DNA of 64,000 nucleotides from Cyanobium sp. NS01 (lineage in GTDB: Bacteria > Cyanobacteriota > Cyanobacteriia > PCC-6307 > Cyanobiaceae): contig NZ_CP047940.1 in assembly GCF_014280235.1 (NCBI RefSeq), positions 1,488,001 through 1,552,000 of the forward strand, read 5' to 3'. Of the stretch, positions 8,877 through 18,086 are shown piece by piece. Numbering within the stretch: the stretch's first letter is position 1; each line of letters starts with the position of its first letter. The notes under the pieces are model-generated. The model saw only the letters and a list, made by a program, of their open reading frames with translations, had not been told where the DNA came from and did no database searches. Position numbers and translations under genes: made by a program.

Positions 8877-9680
8877 GTGCCTAATCTGCCCCGACGAGCC
8901 GTCATCCCGTCGCGGAGAGTTCAGGAGTTGAACCAGGAGAACAGGCCGATCGAGGCTGAGGATCCGGCGGAGGGCGCCCGCGTCACCCCGGCGCAGCAGC
9001 CGGAAAGCCCGTGGGTGTTCTGGCGCAGCGTGGTGCTCACCCTGGCGGTGGCCCTCGGCATCCGCCAGTTCGTGGTGGAGGCCCGCTACATCCCCTCGGG
9101 CTCGATGCTGCCCGGCTTGCAGCTGCAGGACCGGCTGCTGGTGGAGAAACTCACCTACCGCCGCGAGGCGCCCCAGCGCGGCGAGATCGTGGTGTTCCGC
9201 TCCCCCTACAGCTTTGATCCGGTGCTGGCCGGCGCCGGCGAGCCCAATCCGCTGCGCTGCCTTGTGGTCAACATCCCGTTTCTGGGTTCTCTGCCGGGGG
9301 TGAGCGATCCGGCCTGCGACGCCTACATCAAGCGGGTGGTGGCCCTGCCAGGCGAACAGGTGGCGGTGAACCCGAAGGGCGAGGTGTTCATCGACGGCCA
9401 GAAGCTCGAGGAGCCCTACGTGGAGAACTACTGCCCCGTCGATGAGCGGGGCATGGGACCCTGCCGCACCCTGAAGGCGCAGGTGCCCCCTGGCCACGTG
9501 CTCACCCTGGGGGACAACCGGGCCAACAGCTGGGATGGACGCTTCTGGCCAGGGGGGGCCTTTCTACCGAGCAGCGAGATCATCGGCCGGGCCTTCTGGC
9601 GCTTCTTTCCGTTCAACCAGGCGGGAACGCTGCTGCCCCAGGCGCAGCCGGATCCAGCCACCACTGATCCGGCGCCGTGA
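8877..9680 (+). CDS. lepB: Signal peptidase I
   Basis: This membrane-bound serine/lysine protease removes signal peptides on the periplasmic or lumenal side. A single N-terminal membrane helix (WRSVVLTLAVALGIRQFVV) precedes the catalytic Ser box (YIPSGSMLPGL). The catalytic Lys box (AYIKRVVALPGE) and the GDNRANSWDGR box follow. A Cys-containing insertion (LRCLVVNIPF and DPACDAY) is typical of cyanobacterial enzymes. The GTG at 8877 gives 267 residues; an in-frame TTG at 8928 would also fit, so the exact start is open. The 3' 68 bases overlap the convergent dihydroorotase-like gene. Confidence 0.95.
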   Translation: MPNLPRRAVIPSRRVQELNQENRPIEAEDPAEGARVTPAQQPESPWVFWRSVVLTLAVALGIRQFVVEARYIPSGSMLPGLQLQDRLLVEKLTYRREAPQRGEIVVFRSPYSFDPVLAGAGEPNPLRCLVVNIPFLGSLPGVSDPACDAYIKRVVALPGEQVAVNPKGEVFIDGQKLEEPYVENYCPVDERGMGPCRTLKAQVPPGHVLTLGDNRANSWDGRFWPGGAFLPSSEIIGRAFWRFFPFNQAGTLLPQAQPDPATTDPAP

Positions 9681-10932
9681 GCCCGGTGGCCCGCACGGCT
9701 CCCGCAGAGGCCTGCGGCGGCCCGGGCTGATTCGCCGCCAGGGAGCCGCCGCCGCCGCCGCCCCAGGCGCTCGGCTGGGCCTCGGGATCAAACAGCAGCC
9801 AGCGGCGGCTTCCCGCTACCAGCCGCTCGGCCGGCTGCTGCAGCAGGCCTGAAGGCCCCCAGCTCAACACCTGCCACAGCTGGGACGCACTCCAGCCGCG
9901 GCCCCTCACCAACGCGTGCCAGAGCGCCGGCAGCACCAGTCCGTGGTGGCCGCCATGACCGGCTATCCCTGGAGGCCGCTGGTCGAGGGGCAGCATCTGC
10001 TCCTCCGCATCGAGGGCCTGATGGTGCACCGCCACGGCGCTGAGCGTGCCGGCGGCGAGAGCGGCGATCAGGGCCTGCCGGTCGCCGGGAGTGCCGAGGG
10101 AGGGCTCCAGCCGCCAGCCCTCGGCCGTGGGCGAGAGGCTGCCACTGTCGGCCACCAGATGCCACCAGGCCACCGTGGCCGGCGGGCGCCAGGGGGCCCG
10201 CTCCAGGGCGGCCACACCGGCCGCGGTGGAGAGGTTCATCAGATTGAGCACCTGGCCACTGCCCGTGGCCGCCAGGGTGAGCAGGGATTGCAGGGGCAGG
10301 GTCTCGCTCACCTGGGGATCGATCGGCCAGCCGGCCCGCAGCGCCTCCACGCCCTCCCGCACGAAGCCGCCACTGGTGAGCGCCAGCTGGCGCGGTGCCA
10401 CCAGCAGGGGCTGCCGCGGCGCCTCGGCCAGCAGCAGACCGCGCTCCAGCAGCGCCAGGGGCGGACACTCCGGCCCGCCAGCCAGGCCGATGGCGCCGGC
10501 GGCGACCTGGAGGGCGTGCAGGGCCAGATCGGTGTCGGCGCCGTCGCGGCTGAAACTGCCCCAGAGCAGCAGTTGCAGCGGGGCCGGCCAGCTGAGATTG
10601 AGGCGCTCGGGTCGGTCGCGCCAGGGCCGTGCCCAGGGCAGCAGGGCCACGGTGCCGTAGCCGCCCCTGGCGGCGGCCTCGGCCAGGCTGGTGAGGGTCT
10701 CGGCCTGGCCGGTCCAGGGATCGTCCAGCACCGAGTGGGGATCCACCAGCACCGGCGCCAGCAGGGAGCCCCCGGCCGGCCGGGGGCTGAGGCCCAGACC
10801 AGCGGCCCGGCGGCTCGCCTCCACACCCAGGGCTTCGAGGCGGCCGTCGGCGCCCAGCAGGGCATCACCCAGCTCCAGCTCGGCCCCGGGACCGCGCAGC
10901 AGCTGGACCTGATGCAGCCAGATCGCCTTCAT
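9613..10932 (-). CDS. Dihydroorotase-like amidohydrolase, metal motif degenerate
   Basis: The 439-residue product has the amidohydrolase layout of class I dihydroorotases, with a small beta-sandwich, a barrel region starting near residue 60 (LAPVLVDPHSVLDDP) and a C-terminal sandwich. Normal enzymes carry D-x-H-x-H at this place; here it reads DPHSV, so the second metal-binding His is Ser. The later His clusters (VHHQALDAEEQ, AGHGGHHG) do not restore the standard set. It may be a non-catalytic PyrC homologue that partners aspartate transcarbamoylase, or an enzyme with altered chemistry. It lies 9 bases downstream of the phosphatase gene on the same strand, so an operon is likely. Confidence 0.78.
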   Translation of the reverse strand: MKAIWLHQVQLLRGPGAELELGDALLGADGRLEALGVEASRRAAGLGLSPRPAGGSLLAPVLVDPHSVLDDPWTGQAETLTSLAEAAARGGYGTVALLPWARPWRDRPERLNLSWPAPLQLLLWGSFSRDGADTDLALHALQVAAGAIGLAGGPECPPLALLERGLLLAEAPRQPLLVAPRQLALTSGGFVREGVEALRAGWPIDPQVSETLPLQSLLTLAATGSGQVLNLMNLSTAAGVAALERAPWRPPATVAWWHLVADSGSLSPTAEGWRLEPSLGTPGDRQALIAALAAGTLSAVAVHHQALDAEEQMLPLDQRPPGIAGHGGHHGLVLPALWHALVRGRGWSASQLWQVLSWGPSGLLQQPAERLVAGSRRWLLFDPEAQPSAWGGGGGGSLAANQPGPPQASAGAVRATGLTAPDQWWLDPAAPGAAAFPPG

Positions 10933-10941
10933 CGCGCTGGC

Positions 10942-12369
10942 CTAGAGGGCCCCGGCGGCGGTGCGGTCGAGCACCCCGCCGAGGTGGGGGGTGAGGTTCA
11001 GGGCGGCCACCATGGGCAGCCCGTCGGCTCCGTGGGGATAGTCGATCACGGTGACGCCGCCGTTGCCCTGCTTGATGGCCCAGATGTCAGCGGGCTTCAG
11101 CCCCAGCAGGCCACAGAGGATGGTCTTGTTGACGGCGTCATGGGCCACCACCAGCGCCGTCTCGTCGGGGCCCAGGCTGGCCACGATCCGCGCCCAGGCG
11201 GCCAGGGAGCGATCCCACACCTGCTGGAGCGTCTCCCCTTCGGGCATCTGCACGGTCTGGGGGGCCCGCTTCCAGTCAGCAAGGAGCTCTGGCCAGCCGG
11301 CCTGGATCTCAGGCTCCAGCTGGCCCTCCCAGAGCCCATGGCCGATCTCCACCAGGCCGCTGCAGGTGGTGAGCGGCACGCCGGGGTGGGAGGCCAGGAT
11401 CGCTTCGGCGGTCTGGCGGGGCCGCGACAGGCCACTGCTGTAGGCCCGCTGAATGCTGATCGGCCCCAGGAAGCCGCCAGCCGCCTCCGCCTGGGCCAGG
11501 CCATGGGCATTGAGGGGGATGTCGATCTGGCCCTGGAACCGGCCCTGGCGGTTCCAGTCGGTTTCGCCGTGGCGCACCAGCAGCAAGCGGGGGCCCGATC
11601 CCTTCTTGGGCAGGGGCTCCCCGAGGTGGGCGGTTCCGTTCAGCGACTCCAGCTGCACCGCCGGATCCGCACTGAGTTCGGGGCCGCCGGGGTTCGCGCT
11701 GCCTGGGGAGGGGCTGAGGTTGAGCACCGAGATCGAGCCGTTGTCGATGCGCAGACGGCGGAAATCCGAGGCGTCGAGCTGAAGCAGGCGCAGCACCAGG
11801 CAGCGCAGAATCGCGTTGTGGGCCACCACCAGCACGCTGGCATCGGCTGCAGCGGTCTGGCCCCCCGCCGGCTGAGGCTCCGCGTCGATCGCGGCGCCAT
11901 GGCGCTGGAGCAGCCCCGTCAGGAAGCGATCGGCCTGCTGCATCAGCTCGGGAAGCGGCTGATAGTGGCGGCCATCGGCATGCTGGAGCGTCAGGGTGTG
12001 GGGCGCCTCCCGCCACAGCCGCTCCCCGTCGGGAAAGCGCTGGCCCAGCTCCTCACGGGTGACGCCGCTCCAGGGGGAGAGATCGATCTCGACCAGGTCG
12101 TCATCGTGGATCGCTTCCAGCCCCTGGCCATGGGCCTGGAGCAGGCTGGCGGCGGTGTGGCTGGCCCGGCGCAACGGTGAGGCGTAGGCCGCGCTGAAGG
12201 CCACCGCTCGCAGGGCCTCTCCGGCGCGGCGGGCCTGGTCGTGCCCCTCCGGCGTGAGCGTGGAAAGATCGTCCCGTCCCTGGATGCGCCGCTCGGCGTT
12301 GAAGCTGCTGAGGCCGTGGCGAACCAACACGATCCGTAGGGCCACCGGCGCTCTGGCTGCTGGCGCCAT
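10942..12369 (-). CDS. Tandem two-domain histidine phosphatase (phosphoglycerate-mutase family)
   Basis: The 475-residue product contains two complete histidine phosphatase domains. The N-terminal one has LVRHGLSSFNAERRIQGRDD near residue 15, and the second has LVRHGETDWNRQGRFQGQ near residue 270. Each also has its distal catalytic His (VVAHNAILRC and VVAHDAVNK). Single-domain members act as phosphoglycerate mutases, alpha-ribazole phosphatases or general phosphatases; the doubled form is a cyanobacterial arrangement. The substrate is not evident. The dihydroorotase-like gene follows 9 bases later. The start is MAPAARAPVALRIVL, divergent from the CPBP protease gene. Confidence 0.9.
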   Translation of the reverse strand: MAPAARAPVALRIVLVRHGLSSFNAERRIQGRDDLSTLTPEGHDQARRAGEALRAVAFSAAYASPLRRASHTAASLLQAHGQGLEAIHDDDLVEIDLSPWSGVTREELGQRFPDGERLWREAPHTLTLQHADGRHYQPLPELMQQADRFLTGLLQRHGAAIDAEPQPAGGQTAAADASVLVVAHNAILRCLVLRLLQLDASDFRRLRIDNGSISVLNLSPSPGSANPGGPELSADPAVQLESLNGTAHLGEPLPKKGSGPRLLLVRHGETDWNRQGRFQGQIDIPLNAHGLAQAEAAGGFLGPISIQRAYSSGLSRPRQTAEAILASHPGVPLTTCSGLVEIGHGLWEGQLEPEIQAGWPELLADWKRAPQTVQMPEGETLQQVWDRSLAAWARIVASLGPDETALVVAHDAVNKTILCGLLGLKPADIWAIKQGNGGVTVIDYPHGADGLPMVAALNLTPHLGGVLDRTAAGAL

Positions 12370-12508
12370 CGTATGGGAGCACTGTGGAGGCCCCTGGCCG
12401 GGCCGCAGGGATCAGCCCCAGGCTGGCGTGCGGGCTGCGCCGGCAGCAGCGGCCCAGGGCGCGCAAGGACAGAATCGGGCCATCACCTTCCCTCCGCAGG
12501 ACGCCAGC

Positions 12509-13909
12509 TTGAACGCCCGAGGCTCGAGAACGCCGGCCTGGAAATCGCTTCTGGCCCTGCTCTGCCTGTTGATCACTGGCCTGCTCTGGCTGAACGGCCT
12601 CCTGCTCAGCCTGGAGAAACCCACCGTCACCGGGGCCCTGGACCAGCGGCAGCTGGAACTGCGGGCCCTGGCCATGCCTGCGGCGCCCCCCTCGCTGCAG
12701 CCCCTGCTCACCGGGGTGGATCCACTCGAGGAACTGCGCCAGTCACTGCTCGCTCAGGACGATGCCGATCCGGGCCCAGGCCAGGGCGAGCCCCTGCTGC
12801 AGCTCGCCCTGCTGCAACAGCGCCAGGGCCAGGACATCAAGGCCAGCCAGCTGCGGGATCGCCTGCAGGAGCAGATCCCCAGCGACCAGAGAGCCCTGGT
12901 GACGGCCCTGGAGCGGGGACAGCGGCTGGAGCGCTCCCAGCTGGACACCCTGCAACAGCCCTGGAGCCTGCGGCCGCTCACCCAGAGACTGCTCTGTGAA
13001 GGGCTGAGCCAGGACCCCCAGGGTTGCGGCACCAGCGGCGCAGCGCAGCAGGCCGTGTGGCGGCTGGTGGGGGTGAGCTGGGCCCCGGGGCTGCTGCTCC
13101 TGCTGGGCGTGGGGCTGCTGCTGCGCCAGATCTGGCAACAGTGGCGGGGCCAGGCCCCGGCAGCACCGCGGCTGGAGGGGCCGCCCCTGGATCTGGTGGA
13201 TGTGACCCTGCTGATCGCCGGCGGTTTCGTGGTGCTGGGGGAACTCACCGTGCCCCTGCTGCTGAGCCCGGCCCTGGGTGCCCTGCTGAGCCCCCTCAAC
13301 GGCGAACCTGCCCTGCAGCAGGGCCTGCAGGTGCTGCTGCTCTATCTGGGCCTGATGCTGGCGCCCCTCACCATTCTCTGGGCCCAGATGCGAGGCCGCG
13401 CCAGCGAGCACATGGGGGAGGGCGAACCGACAGGCGGGCTGCAGTGGCACTGGCGCCCCTTCGGCAGCAGCGCCCTGCAGGCGCTGCAGGTGATGCTGAT
13501 GCTGCTGCCGATGGTGGCCCTGGTGGGCTGGATCACAGACCGGATCGCCGGCGACCAGGGCGGCAGCAACCCTCTGCTGGAGCTGGTGCTGACCACCGGA
13601 CAGCCCCTGGCCCTGGCCTGTTTCGCGCTGACAGCGGTGCTGCTGGCTCCCCTTTTTGAGGAAACCCTGTTCCGTGGTGTGCTGCTTCCGGTGCTGGGTC
13701 AGCGCGTCGGCCCGGGCCTGGCGGTGCTGCTCAGTGCCCTGATCTTCGCGGCCGCCCATCTCAGCCTCAACGAGCTGGCCCCGCTGATGGTGCTGGGGCT
13801 GGGGCTCGGCTGGCTGCGGCTGCGCAGCGGCCGGCTCGGCAGCTGCGTGCTGGTGCACGCGCTGTGGAATGGGTTCACCTTCGCCAATCTGCTGTTGCTG
13901 GCCGGATAG
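12509..13909 (+). CDS. CPBP-family intramembrane glutamic endopeptidase
   Basis: The chosen start is TTG 12509, which follows a purine-rich AGGA and avoids a long antisense overlap with the phosphatase gene. It gives 466 residues. An N-terminal membrane helix (LLALLCLLITGLLWLNG) is followed by a roughly 150-residue Gln/Leu-rich extramembrane region, then about seven hydrophobic segments. The CPBP/Abi signature EETLFRGVLLPVLGQR lies near residue 385, with the later His motifs (FAAAHLSLNE and LVHALWNG). These proteases cleave within or near membranes; in eukaryotes Rce1 trims prenylated CaaX proteins. The target here is unknown. Confidence 0.88.
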   Translation: MNARGSRTPAWKSLLALLCLLITGLLWLNGLLLSLEKPTVTGALDQRQLELRALAMPAAPPSLQPLLTGVDPLEELRQSLLAQDDADPGPGQGEPLLQLALLQQRQGQDIKASQLRDRLQEQIPSDQRALVTALERGQRLERSQLDTLQQPWSLRPLTQRLLCEGLSQDPQGCGTSGAAQQAVWRLVGVSWAPGLLLLLGVGLLLRQIWQQWRGQAPAAPRLEGPPLDLVDVTLLIAGGFVVLGELTVPLLLSPALGALLSPLNGEPALQQGLQVLLLYLGLMLAPLTILWAQMRGRASEHMGEGEPTGGLQWHWRPFGSSALQALQVMLMLLPMVALVGWITDRIAGDQGGSNPLLELVLTTGQPLALACFALTAVLLAPLFEETLFRGVLLPVLGQRVGPGLAVLLSALIFAAAHLSLNELAPLMVLGLGLGWLRLRSGRLGSCVLVHALWNGFTFANLLLLAG

Positions 13910-13965
13910 AAGCCTTGCTGAGGCCGCGGCGGGGTGGTTCACTTGCGCAGAGTTCCGCAGCATCC

Positions 13966-14475
13966 GTGGTCGCCTCGTTCGTCCCCCGGCAGGCCTCCAC
14001 CCGCCAGCCCCTTGAGGGCCCCACTTCCGTGTTTCCTGCCCCTGCCACCCGGGCCACGGGAAACCGTCGCGCTGTCGACGGCGCCCCGCTCCAACTGATC
14101 CAGGGCTCGCTTTCGGGTCAGAAGGTGGCCCGGCGGGCCCCCTGGTTGGCTGGATTGCATCGGGTGGCCGATGGTGCCCTGGTGGGCCTGGGCCTCTGCA
14201 TGCTGGGGCTCAGTGGCCTCACCCTGCACTGGCAGAACCACTGGGGGCAGAGCTATCAGGCCCTGGAAGCGGCCCAGGTGCTGGAGCACCGGCTGCAGGA
14301 GTCGGCTGCCCTGCTGGAGCAGCACCACCTCAGTGCCGTGGGTAAACCCGGCCGGCTCGTGCCCACCGCCAGCCACCAGCTGATCCACCTGCCCATGGCC
14401 AAAGGCCAGCCGCCCCACCCCGCCGAGCCCCTGCTCAGCAGCCTCGAGATCCGCCGGATCCCTGCCGGCTACTGA
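13966..14475 (+). CDS. Small bitopic TM + coiled-coil protein upstream of ftsI (FtsL-like candidate)
   Basis: From GTG 13966 this gives 169 residues; an in-frame ATG at 13864 overlaps the CPBP gene. The layout is a basic cytoplasmic N-terminal tail, one membrane helix (ALVGLGLCMLGLSGLTLHW), then a heptad-like helix (YQALEAAQVLEHRLQESAAL), then a Pro-rich tail. It ends 40 bases before ftsI on the same strand. In most bacteria the gene just before ftsI is ftsL, whose product has exactly this topology and whose sequence is poorly conserved. I infer a divisome role from topology and position only; no sequence match was run. Confidence 0.72.
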   Translation: MVASFVPRQASTRQPLEGPTSVFPAPATRATGNRRAVDGAPLQLIQGSLSGQKVARRAPWLAGLHRVADGALVGLGLCMLGLSGLTLHWQNHWGQSYQALEAAQVLEHRLQESAALLEQHHLSAVGKPGRLVPTASHQLIHLPMAKGQPPHPAEPLLSSLEIRRIPAGY

Positions 14476-14515
14476 GTCCTACGGCCGCAGCCCACCCCCT
14501 CGGCCCTCCCCAGCC

Positions 14516-16366
14516 ATGGCGCAGCAAGCCCCTCCCCACACCCCCCGCCTGCCCCGCACCGCCAGGCCGGGCCGCCCTGGCCGCTCCGAGCGGGTGGTGG
14601 CCATGCAGCCCCTGCCGACGCACCGCCTGCTGCTGGTCTATGGCCTGCTGGCCACGGCCCTGGTCGGTCTTGGAGCGCGGCTTGCCTGGCTGCAGGTGAT
14701 CGACACCCAGAACCTCCAGAACCGGGCCCGGGCGATCCAGACCCAGTCGGTGGCGCCGCTCGGCAAGCGGCGCACGATCGTGGATCGCAACGGCCGCCTG
14801 GTGGCCCTCGATGAGCAGCGCTTCACCCTCTGGGCCCACCCGCGCTACTTCAACTTTCCCGGCGACGATCCCCAGAAGCTGCGCCGACCCGACGAGGTGG
14901 CCAGCCGTCTCGGCGCGGTGCTGGCCCAGCCCAGCGAGACCCTGCTGCAGAGAATGGCGGGTCGCCCCAGCGGCGTGAAACTCGGCACCGACATCGATCC
15001 CGAAACCGCCGACCGCATCCGCCGGCTCAACATCAGCGGCATCGATCTTGAGGCCTACCCCCAGCGGGTGTATCCCCAGGGCAGCCTGTTCGCCAATCTG
15101 GTGGGCTTCCTCAACCTGGAGCGGGTGCCCCAGGCAGGGCTCGAGCAGAGCCGCAACAGCGACCTGCAGCGCAACGAGACCACCCTGCGCATGCGCCGCG
15201 GCGCCGACGGCACCCCGCTTCCGGAGGGCATGGCCGCCGGCTCGCTCTATGGCGACGACCTCAGGCTGCAGCTCACCCTCGACGCCCGCCTGCAGCAGGT
15301 GACCCAGAAGGCCCTGCACGACCAGGTGAAGAAGTGGAAGGCCAAGCGCGGCGCGGCTCTGGTGATGGACGTGCGCAACGGCGAGATGCTGGCGCTGGCC
15401 TCGGTGCCCACCTACGACCCCAACCGTTTCTGGAGTTTCAATCCGGGCCTGTTCCGTGAATGGTCCGTGCAGGACCTCTACGAGCCGGGCTCCACCTTCA
15501 AGCCGATCAACCTGGCCCTCGCCCTGCAGGAAAAGGCCATCCAGGCCGACGGCAAGGTGTTTGATAACGGCTCCCTGAGCATCGGCGGCTGGCCGATCTT
15601 CAACCACAACCGCCAGGGCAACGGCCTGATCGACTTCCCCACGGTGCTGGAGGCCTCCAGCAACGTGGCGATGGTGAAGGCCATGGGCAAGGTGAAGCGG
15701 GAGCGCTTCTGGCAGTGGCTGAGCACGATCGGCATCGACGAGCGCCCCGACACCGACCTGCCCGGGGCCGTGGCCGGCGAACTCAAGGACCGCAAGACCT
15801 TCATCAGCCATCCGATCGAACCCGCCGTGGCGGCCTTCGGCCAGGGCTTCTCGCTCACGCCGCTGAAGCTGGCCCAGCTGCACGCCATGCTCGCCAACGG
15901 CGGCCGCCTGGTGAGCCCCCACATCACCCGGGGCCTGCGCTCAGGGGACGCCCTGGCTCCTGCCCCCGGCGGCGGGGGCCTGCAGGTGCTGGATCCGGAG
16001 GTCACCAAAGTGGTGATGGGCTGGATGGAAACCGTGGTGGCCAACAGCAAGAGCCTGGGCATCCACATTCCCGGCTACCGGATCGGCGGCAAGACGGGCA
16101 CCGCCCAGAAGGCCGAGCGCGGCATGTACATCCCTGGAGCCCTGATCACCAGCTTCGTGGGCCATCTGCCGATCGACGATCCCCGCTATGTGGTGCTGGT
16201 GGTGGTGGATGAGCCCAAGGGCGGCAACACCTACGGCTCCACCGTGGCGGCGCCGGTGGCCCGCAAGATCATCGACGCCCTGCTGGTGCTGGAGCAACTG
16301 CCCCCCTCCGATCCCAAGGCCCTGGGCGCCAGTCGAAGCAAGGCGGCCAACCCTTCCGCGGGCTGA
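14516..16366 (+). CDS. ftsI: Penicillin-binding protein 2/FtsI-type septal transpeptidase
   Basis: The enzyme cross-links peptidoglycan during septum formation. The 616-residue product has one N-terminal membrane helix (LLLVYGLLATALVGLGARLAW), a pedestal domain starting RRTIVDRNGRLVALDE, and a C-terminal transpeptidase domain. The active-site motifs are visible: STFK (YEPGSTFKPINL, near residue 328), SSN (LEASSNVAMVKAM) and KTGTAQ (IGGKTGTAQKAE). The length is normal for class B PBPs. It follows the small bitopic gene by 40 bases. The family and position favour the cell-division PBP over the elongation PBP. Confidence 0.95.
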   Translation: MAQQAPPHTPRLPRTARPGRPGRSERVVAMQPLPTHRLLLVYGLLATALVGLGARLAWLQVIDTQNLQNRARAIQTQSVAPLGKRRTIVDRNGRLVALDEQRFTLWAHPRYFNFPGDDPQKLRRPDEVASRLGAVLAQPSETLLQRMAGRPSGVKLGTDIDPETADRIRRLNISGIDLEAYPQRVYPQGSLFANLVGFLNLERVPQAGLEQSRNSDLQRNETTLRMRRGADGTPLPEGMAAGSLYGDDLRLQLTLDARLQQVTQKALHDQVKKWKAKRGAALVMDVRNGEMLALASVPTYDPNRFWSFNPGLFREWSVQDLYEPGSTFKPINLALALQEKAIQADGKVFDNGSLSIGGWPIFNHNRQGNGLIDFPTVLEASSNVAMVKAMGKVKRERFWQWLSTIGIDERPDTDLPGAVAGELKDRKTFISHPIEPAVAAFGQGFSLTPLKLAQLHAMLANGGRLVSPHITRGLRSGDALAPAPGGGGLQVLDPEVTKVVMGWMETVVANSKSLGIHIPGYRIGGKTGTAQKAERGMYIPGALITSFVGHLPIDDPRYVVLVVVDEPKGGNTYGSTVAAPVARKIIDALLVLEQLPPSDPKALGASRSKAANPSAG

Positions 16367-16467
16367 GCGGGCCCCGCTGTGTGGCCATTCGCGCAAGGAG
16401 CAAGGGCCTTGAGGGGGGGGCAGCGGCGTTCTGGCTAGCGTGACCAGGCACCGGCACCCCACCAGGC

Positions 16468-17640
16468 ATGGCCAATCTGCTCGACCAACTGTCCGCCATG
16501 ACCGTGGTGGTCGCGGACACCGGCGACATCGAGGCCATCCAGCAGTTCACGCCCCGCGACACCACCACCAACCCCTCCCTGATCCTGGCGGCGGCCCAGA
16601 TCCCGGCCTACCAGGAGCTGATCGACCGATCCCTGCGGGAGTCGAGAGCGGTGATGGGAGCCGAGGCCGGCGCCGATGCGGTGGTGCGCGAAGCCCTCGA
16701 TGAGATCTGCGTCACCTTCGGCAAGGAGATCCTCAAGATCGTGCCGGGCCGCGTGTCCACCGAGGTGGATGCGCGGCTCAGCTACGACACCGAAGCCACG
16801 ATCGCCAAGGCCCGGCGGCTGATCGAGCTCTACGCCGAAGCCGGCATCGGCAAGGACCGGGTGCTGATCAAGGTGGCCTCCACCTGGGAGGGCATCCGGG
16901 CCGCCGAGGCGCTGGAGCAGGAGGGCATCCACTGCAACCTCACCCTGCTGTTCTCCTTTGCCCAGGCCGTGGCCTGCGCCGAGGCCGGCGTCACCCTGAT
17001 CTCCCCCTTCGTGGGCCGCATCCTCGACTGGTACAAGAAGAGCACCGGCCGCGACAGCTATCCCGGCCCCGAGGATCCGGGCGTGGTGTCGGTGACGGAG
17101 ATCTTCAACTACTACAAGACCTACGGCTACAAGACCGAGGTGATGGGGGCCAGTTTCCGCAACACCGAGGAGATCATCGAGCTGGCCGGCTGCGATCTGC
17201 TCACCATTTCCCCCGCGCTGCTGGCCCAGCTGCGCAACACCCAGGGCTCCCTGGAGCGCAAGCTCAACGCCTTTGATCCGGCCCCGACCCGGCCCCAGGT
17301 GCACCTCGACGAGGCCGCCTACCGGGCCATGCTGGCCGAGGACCCCATGGCCACCGAGAAGCTCGATGAGGGGATCGGCGGCTTCATCAAGGCCATCGAA
17401 ACCCTTGAGGCCCAGCTGGCGCATCGGCTGGGGGAACTTGAGGGAGGCGCCGCCTTCGGCCATGCGGTCCACGAGATCTTCCTGCTCAACGACCTTGACG
17501 GCGACGGCTGCATCACCCGCGAGGAATGGCTCGGCAGTGACGCCGTCTTCGACGCCCTCGACACCGACAAGGACGGCCGGCTGGCGCCTGAGGATGTGCG
17601 CGGCGGTCTCGGGGCGGCCCTGGCCCTGGCCGGTCGCTGA
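16468..17640 (+). CDS. tal: Transaldolase with C-terminal EF-hand pair
   Basis: Transaldolase moves a dihydroxyacetone unit between sugar phosphates in the pentose phosphate pathway. The 390-residue product starts [20 protein letters not shown] and has the Schiff-base lysine in [11 protein letters not shown] and the PFVGRI motif. After the enzyme domain (about 325 residues) comes a linker and two canonical calcium loops, [12 protein letters not shown] (residues 342-353) and [12 protein letters not shown] (365-376). Similar EF-hand tails occur in related picocyanobacteria. Calcium control of the enzyme is a natural inference but not shown. No frameshift is visible. Confidence 0.96.
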   Translation: MANLLDQLSAMTVVVADTGDIEAIQQFTPRDTTTNPSLILAAAQIPAYQELIDRSLRESRAVMGAEAGADAVVREALDEICVTFGKEILKIVPGRVSTEVDARLSYDTEATIAKARRLIELYAEAGIGKDRVLIKVASTWEGIRAAEALEQEGIHCNLTLLFSFAQAVACAEAGVTLISPFVGRILDWYKKSTGRDSYPGPEDPGVVSVTEIFNYYKTYGYKTEVMGASFRNTEEIIELAGCDLLTISPALLAQLRNTQGSLERKLNAFDPAPTRPQVHLDEAAYRAMLAEDPMATEKLDEGIGGFIKAIETLEAQLAHRLGELEGGAAFGHAVHEIFLLNDLDGDGCITREEWLGSDAVFDALDTDKDGRLAPEDVRGGLGAALALAGR

Positions 17641-17697
17641 GCCGCAGCCCCACCGCCGCGGTGCAGACTGTCAGCCCTGCCTCATTGAGTCGGCTGC

Positions 17698-18075
17698 GTG
17701 AACGCCCTCCGCACCATGCGCGCCCTCGCCAGCACAGGCGAGGTGGTCAGCGTTGAACCCGGTGCCCTGATCTTCGGCTCGGGAGAATCCGGCGACTGCA
17801 TGTTCGGCCTGCTCGAGGGCCGGGTGGAACTCACCTGGAACGGTGACCAGGGCCATGAACAGATCAACGCCGGCGATGTGTTCGGCGCAGGAGCCCTGGT
17901 TACCAGTGAGCACCGCCGCTACGGCAATGCCCGGGCCCTCACCCCCTGCCGGCTGCTGGTGATGAACCGCGAAAAGTTCCTGTTCGCCGTTCAGGAATCA
18001 CCGATGTTCGCCATCGAACTGCTGGGCTCGATCGACAAGCGCCTGCGCCAGCTCAAGGACTGCACCCGCATCTGA
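17698..18075 (+). CDS. Cyclic-nucleotide-binding-domain protein without output domain
   Basis: From GTG 17698 this is a 125-residue, single cNMP-binding (Crp-type) beta-roll. LIFGSGESGDCMFGLLEGRV, GDVFGAGALV and the LLVMNREKFLFAV exit strand give the domain outline. The usual phosphate-binding cassette with Arg is not clearly present (the HRRYGNARA region may stand in), and there is no helix-turn-helix after the domain. It could be a stand-alone sensor or a protein-interaction module. It starts 57 bases after tal and ends just before the convergent reductase gene. Confidence 0.85.
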   Translation: MNALRTMRALASTGEVVSVEPGALIFGSGESGDCMFGLLEGRVELTWNGDQGHEQINAGDVFGAGALVTSEHRRYGNARALTPCRLLVMNREKFLFAVQESPMFAIELLGSIDKRLRQLKDCTRI

Positions 18076-18086
18076 GTGCGCCGGCT

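Noticed and set aside
9916-12180. 754-residue open frame on the + strand
   Set aside because: It is antisense to the dihydroorotase-like and phosphatase genes; composition is typical of a GC-rich shadow frame.
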